64,000 nt of DNA from Stenomitos frigidus_A (GTDB lineage: Bacteria > Cyanobacteriota > Cyanobacteriia > Leptolyngbyales > Leptolyngbyaceae), in the NCBI RefSeq assembly GCF_963877135.1, contig NZ_CAWNSW010000161.1, positions 1 to 64,000 on the forward strand. The letters run 5' to 3'. Below the pieces are notes generated by a model. That model worked only from the letters and a program-made list of their open reading frames with translations. It searched no databases and was not told the DNA's origin. Below are positions 61,697-64,000 of the stretch, piece after piece; position 1 is the first letter of the stretch; each line of letters starts with the position of its first letter. The translations under genes were made by a program, and so were the position numbers.

Positions 61697-61919
61697 GGGT
61701 CGTGGTTCAGTTAATCCACGATCCTAACCATTTTTCTAGGTGCTCACTCCCCATTTCGTCGATGTCACTTTGTTGACGATCGTTGCATTCTAAAGACAGG
61801 CGGTGATAGCCAAAAGCCAGTGAGCGAACCGTTTTTGCTTGGCAACAGCTTGGCAACAGCATTGAAGCACAAAGCACTCATGGCTGACGGCTGACCGCTG
61901 AATGAAATGGAGAATAAAT

Positions 61920-62735
61920 ATGACCAATGTCTTATCTGAGGGGATGAGCCCGTTACTGGCGCTTTCGAATGACCTCGCAGCGATCGTGGAACAGACAGGT
62001 ACATCGATTGTTTCCGTCAATGGTAGACGACGGCGATCGTCCAGTGGCGTTTATTGGCGACAGGGGATTGTCGTCACGGCTGAACATACGATCGGTCGCG
62101 ATGATGAGATGGCTGTAACTTTGCCAGACGATCGCACCTTACCAGCAACCCTGGTCGGCCGCGATGCTGTCACTGATCTAGCCGTGTTGAGACTGAGTGA
62201 TGAGGCACAGGCAGTCGCTTCCTTGGAGGTGGCAGCGATCGGGGATTCAACGCTAAAAGTGGGGCATCTGGTGCTGGCAATCGCGCGTAGTGGTGATAGC
62301 GGCGTCAGTGCCAGTATGGGGGTAATTAGTGCCATTGGCGGCACTTGGCGAAGCTGGCATGGTGGACGCATTGATCAGTTCATTCGTCCGTCTGTAACAC
62401 TCTATCCAGGCTTTTCAGGAAGTGCGCTCGTGAATACGCAAGGGCAGATTGTAGGCGTCAACACAGCTGGCCCCCGTCACATGGCATTGACCATTCCTGC
62501 TTCTACTGTCGATCGAGTGGTCGATCGCCTTCTGCAAGGTGGCAGTTCTGAGCGGGGCTTCCTGGGGCTGGGCATGCTGGCAGAAGGTTTGGGCAACAAA
62601 GCGATCGCCCGTCGCTTAACCCTTTCTGAGCATACGGTCAAGTTTCACATTCGCTCGATCTTCAGCAAGTTCCATGCGTCTAGTTGTACAGAAGCCGTTA
62701 TTTTAGGCGCTCGTCAGGGTCTGATTTTGTTGTAG
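61920..62735 (+). CDS. Trypsin-like (HtrA-type) protease fused to a truncated LuxR-type HTH
   Basis: Residues 20-205 are a trypsin/HtrA-like domain: QGIVVTAEHTIGR (catalytic His about 56), VGRDAVTDLAVLRL (Asp about 86), SVTLYPGFSGSALV (Ser about 166) and LTIPASTVDRVVDRLL. Where a PDZ domain would begin (RGFLGLGM, about 219) the sequence instead continues LAEGLGNKAIARRLTLSEHT and VKFHIRSIFSKFHASSCTEA to the end. This is the recognition half of a LuxR/FixJ HTH without the usual first helix (LTPREREVL). It looks like a deletion joining an HtrA-type gene to a neighbouring LuxR-type regulator in frame. Folding and function are uncertain. No signal peptide is visible. GGAG lies 9 nt before the ATG. 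Confidence 0.8.
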   Translation: MTNVLSEGMSPLLALSNDLAAIVEQTGTSIVSVNGRRRRSSSGVYWRQGIVVTAEHTIGRDDEMAVTLPDDRTLPATLVGRDAVTDLAVLRLSDEAQAVASLEVAAIGDSTLKVGHLVLAIARSGDSGVSASMGVISAIGGTWRSWHGGRIDQFIRPSVTLYPGFSGSALVNTQGQIVGVNTAGPRHMALTIPASTVDRVVDRLLQGGSSERGFLGLGMLAEGLGNKAIARRLTLSEHTVKFHIRSIFSKFHASSCTEAVILGARQGLILL

Positions 62736-62763
62736 GTCGGCAAGAAACTGTGTCTTTAAATGG

Positions 62764-62822
62764 GCGGTCAGCGGTCAGCCTTTAGAGAAAAGCTGATAGC
62801 TGATAGCTGATGGCTGATAGCT
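62764..62822. repeat. CTGATAGCTGATAG-type tandem repeat
   Basis: Short tandem repeats GCTGATAGCTGATAGCTGAT with CGGTCAGCGGTCAG on the left. This is the same repeat class as in the cores of MITE copies A-C and in the RnfD-like gene. It lies between two convergent genes. Confidence 0.9.
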
Positions 62823-62835
62823 AGAAAGCTATGCT

Positions 62836-63900
62836 CTAACACGCTTCTAAAACATGAGCGGTTTCACGATTAGGGCGAGCTGCCTGCCCTGGGTACGGTT
62901 CAACGGCAAAGGGTTGGTCTGGTTCGCTGAGGAGGTGACGATCGCATGCGCCAAACAGTTCTGCTTCTGTACGAGCTTGTCGCATATCGCTTAAAAAGGC
63001 ACCCGTCGCATCCACTCCCTGACCAATGTAGTTGAGATACATCTTCATGTGGCTGACGCGCGCACGTTCTGGTATGGACGGCATAGCTGTCGCACAACGC
63101 AGGCGTTCAATATAGTCGCGCACCGCAGGTAGCATGATATTTGAAACGGGTTGACCGCTCAAGTGTTGGCGAGTTTGCTGAAAAATCCAGGGGTTGCGGA
63201 TCGCGGCACGACCGATCATGACGCCGGCGGCTTCCGTTTGAGACAGAACAGCCGCAGCGGCAACGGCAGACGTGACATTACCATTGGCTAAAACGGGACA
63301 CTGCACCCGTTGCACCGCATGAGCGATCAAGTCGTAATGCACGTCGCTATGGTACATCTCCTTCACCGTGCGACCATGCAAGCTCAGCAAGTCGATATTG
63401 TGCCGGTTGATGAGGTCAAGAATCCGATCGAAGTTGGCAGTGTCATCAAAGCCAACCCGCATTTTGACGGTGAAGCGTCCGTTTACGGCCTGGCGCAACT
63501 CGCCCAACATACTGTTGAGCTTGTCAGGATCGCGCAAGAGTCCGCCACCCACATTTTTGCGATAAATGCGAGGCGCAGGGCAGCCTAGATTCAGGTCGAT
63601 GCCCGCGATCGGATAACGGCTCAGTTCACCAGCCACACGCATCAGGTCGGGAATGCTCTCGCCGATAAGTTGCGCAAAAACAGGGCGACCAGACGTGTTC
63701 TCTGTAATCGATCGCAGAATGTTTTTATGCAGCCCCGAATTGGCATAAACGCGAAAATATTCCGTAAAGAAGTAGTCGGGGCTGCCATAGTGAGCGATCA
63801 CACGCATAAAACGGAGATCCGTCACGTCTTGCATGGGCGCAAGCGCCGTGAACGGGAGCCCTGAAGCGATCGGTGGAGGCAGGCGGTGAACGGGTGGCAT
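62836..63900 (-). CDS. dus: tRNA-dihydrouridine synthase
   Basis: Reduces specific tRNA uridines to dihydrouridine using FMN and NADPH. The 354-residue product has the Dus signature: FTALAPMQDVTDLRFMRVIA, AQLIGESIPDLMRVAGEL, IDLNLGCPAPRIYRKNVGGG (catalytic Cys), VKMRVGFDD, LSLHGRTVKEMYHSDVHYD, VLANGNVTSA and VMIGRAAIRNPWIFQ. The FMN phosphate loop and helical C-terminal RNA-binding part are present. The subfamily (DusA, B or C) cannot be told reliably. Convergent with the protease-LuxR gene; only 100 bp of window remain upstream. Confidence 0.94.
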   Translation of the reverse strand: MPPVHRLPPPIASGLPFTALAPMQDVTDLRFMRVIAHYGSPDYFFTEYFRVYANSGLHKNILRSITENTSGRPVFAQLIGESIPDLMRVAGELSRYPIAGIDLNLGCPAPRIYRKNVGGGLLRDPDKLNSMLGELRQAVNGRFTVKMRVGFDDTANFDRILDLINRHNIDLLSLHGRTVKEMYHSDVHYDLIAHAVQRVQCPVLANGNVTSAVAAAAVLSQTEAAGVMIGRAAIRNPWIFQQTRQHLSGQPVSNIMLPAVRDYIERLRCATAMPSIPERARVSHMKMYLNYIGQGVDATGAFLSDMRQARTEAELFGACDRHLLSEPDQPFAVEPYPGQAARPNRETAHVLEAC

Positions 63901-64000
63901 TGGCGCGGTCAGTTGAAGTGCCGAGGGGTCTAAACGAGAGACACTAGGTAGACTGAGTCATCCTAGCAGTAATCGATTCCCCTTGCCTCCACCTCTTTAT

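Noticed and set aside
1..64000. tRNA and rRNA genes
   Set aside because: I scanned for T-loop-like GGTTCRANYC with paired arms and for rRNA-like blocks and found none convincing; a covariance-model search would settle this.

Overview
The window reads as chromosomal DNA of a cyanobacterium, probably filamentous. The octamer GCGATCGC (HIP1) and its core CGATCG recur throughout. Short tandem repeats with CTGATAGCTGAT-type and TTTTGAG-type units sit between and inside genes. Several protein types are typical of the phylum: a CYP110-like P450, a TIR-WD40 protein, a pentapeptide-repeat protein, a DUF2330/RnfD-like pair, and NtcA-type promoters. No rRNA, tRNA or CRISPR array was seen. This assignment is inference from content; no database was searched.

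Layout. 1-133: start of an IS1182-like transposase cut by the window edge. 706-2535: pentapeptide-repeat protein with a C-terminal TIR-like or nucleotide-binding-like domain. 2793-13292: an ammonia-scavenging region. Urease genes ureD, ureA and ureB are separated from ureC by a P450, a DUF2237 protein and an exported protein. They are followed by an LRR protein, formamidase fmdA, an FmdB-type zinc ribbon and aliphatic amidase amiE. Both amidase genes have NtcA-like boxes with a TAN3T -10 box 21 nt downstream, so urea, formamide and short amides are probably used under nitrogen control. 13496-18738: DoxX, a membrane alpha/beta hydrolase, hisA and a metallophosphoesterase. 18787-38826: a 20-kb exopolysaccharide cluster on the minus strand, with a Wzz-like protein, a Wzc-like tyrosine kinase, Wza, a Wzy/ligase-like protein and nine glycosyltransferases or likely transferases. 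A HEPN/MNT toxin-antitoxin pair on the plus strand interrupts it. 39186-50609: mnmG debris, a glutamine amidotransferase, a MOSC protein, a TIR-WD40 protein, DUF2330 and RnfD-like proteins, an AI-2E family transporter and an AraC regulator. 50788-56179: azoreductase followed by an ArsR-SRPBCC-VOC-DUF1579-cupin run. 56419-59465: cobalt ECF transporter cbiMNQO behind a cobalamin riboswitch. 59509-61211: an amiE pseudogene, then DAHP synthase. 61388-63900: a coiled-coil protein, a protease-LuxR chimera and a tRNA-dihydrouridine synthase.

The most striking feature lies at 60033-60310, upstream of the DAHP synthase. Two short ORFs follow each other, MASASFFFYFWYPSVHLE and a 20-residue peptide containing SWFYGFYFW. 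Each is crowded with Phe, Tyr and Trp codons. Each ends inside a sequence that can pair with the 5' side of a downstream intrinsic terminator. This is the layout of ribosome-mediated transcription attenuation, in tandem, placed to sense all three aromatic amino acids before the first enzyme of their pathway.

The region also carries much recent mobile-element and deletion activity. There are three copies of one roughly 110-130-bp MITE-like element that contains CTGATAGC repeats, and one of them abuts a truncated VOC gene. Two further MITE-like elements have clear target duplications (GGTTA, and the 9-bp GCTTCAACT). Tandem repeats have entered a coding sequence in frame and a riboswitch arm. 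Two pseudogene fragments (mnmG, amiE) and a protease-LuxR chimera are present.
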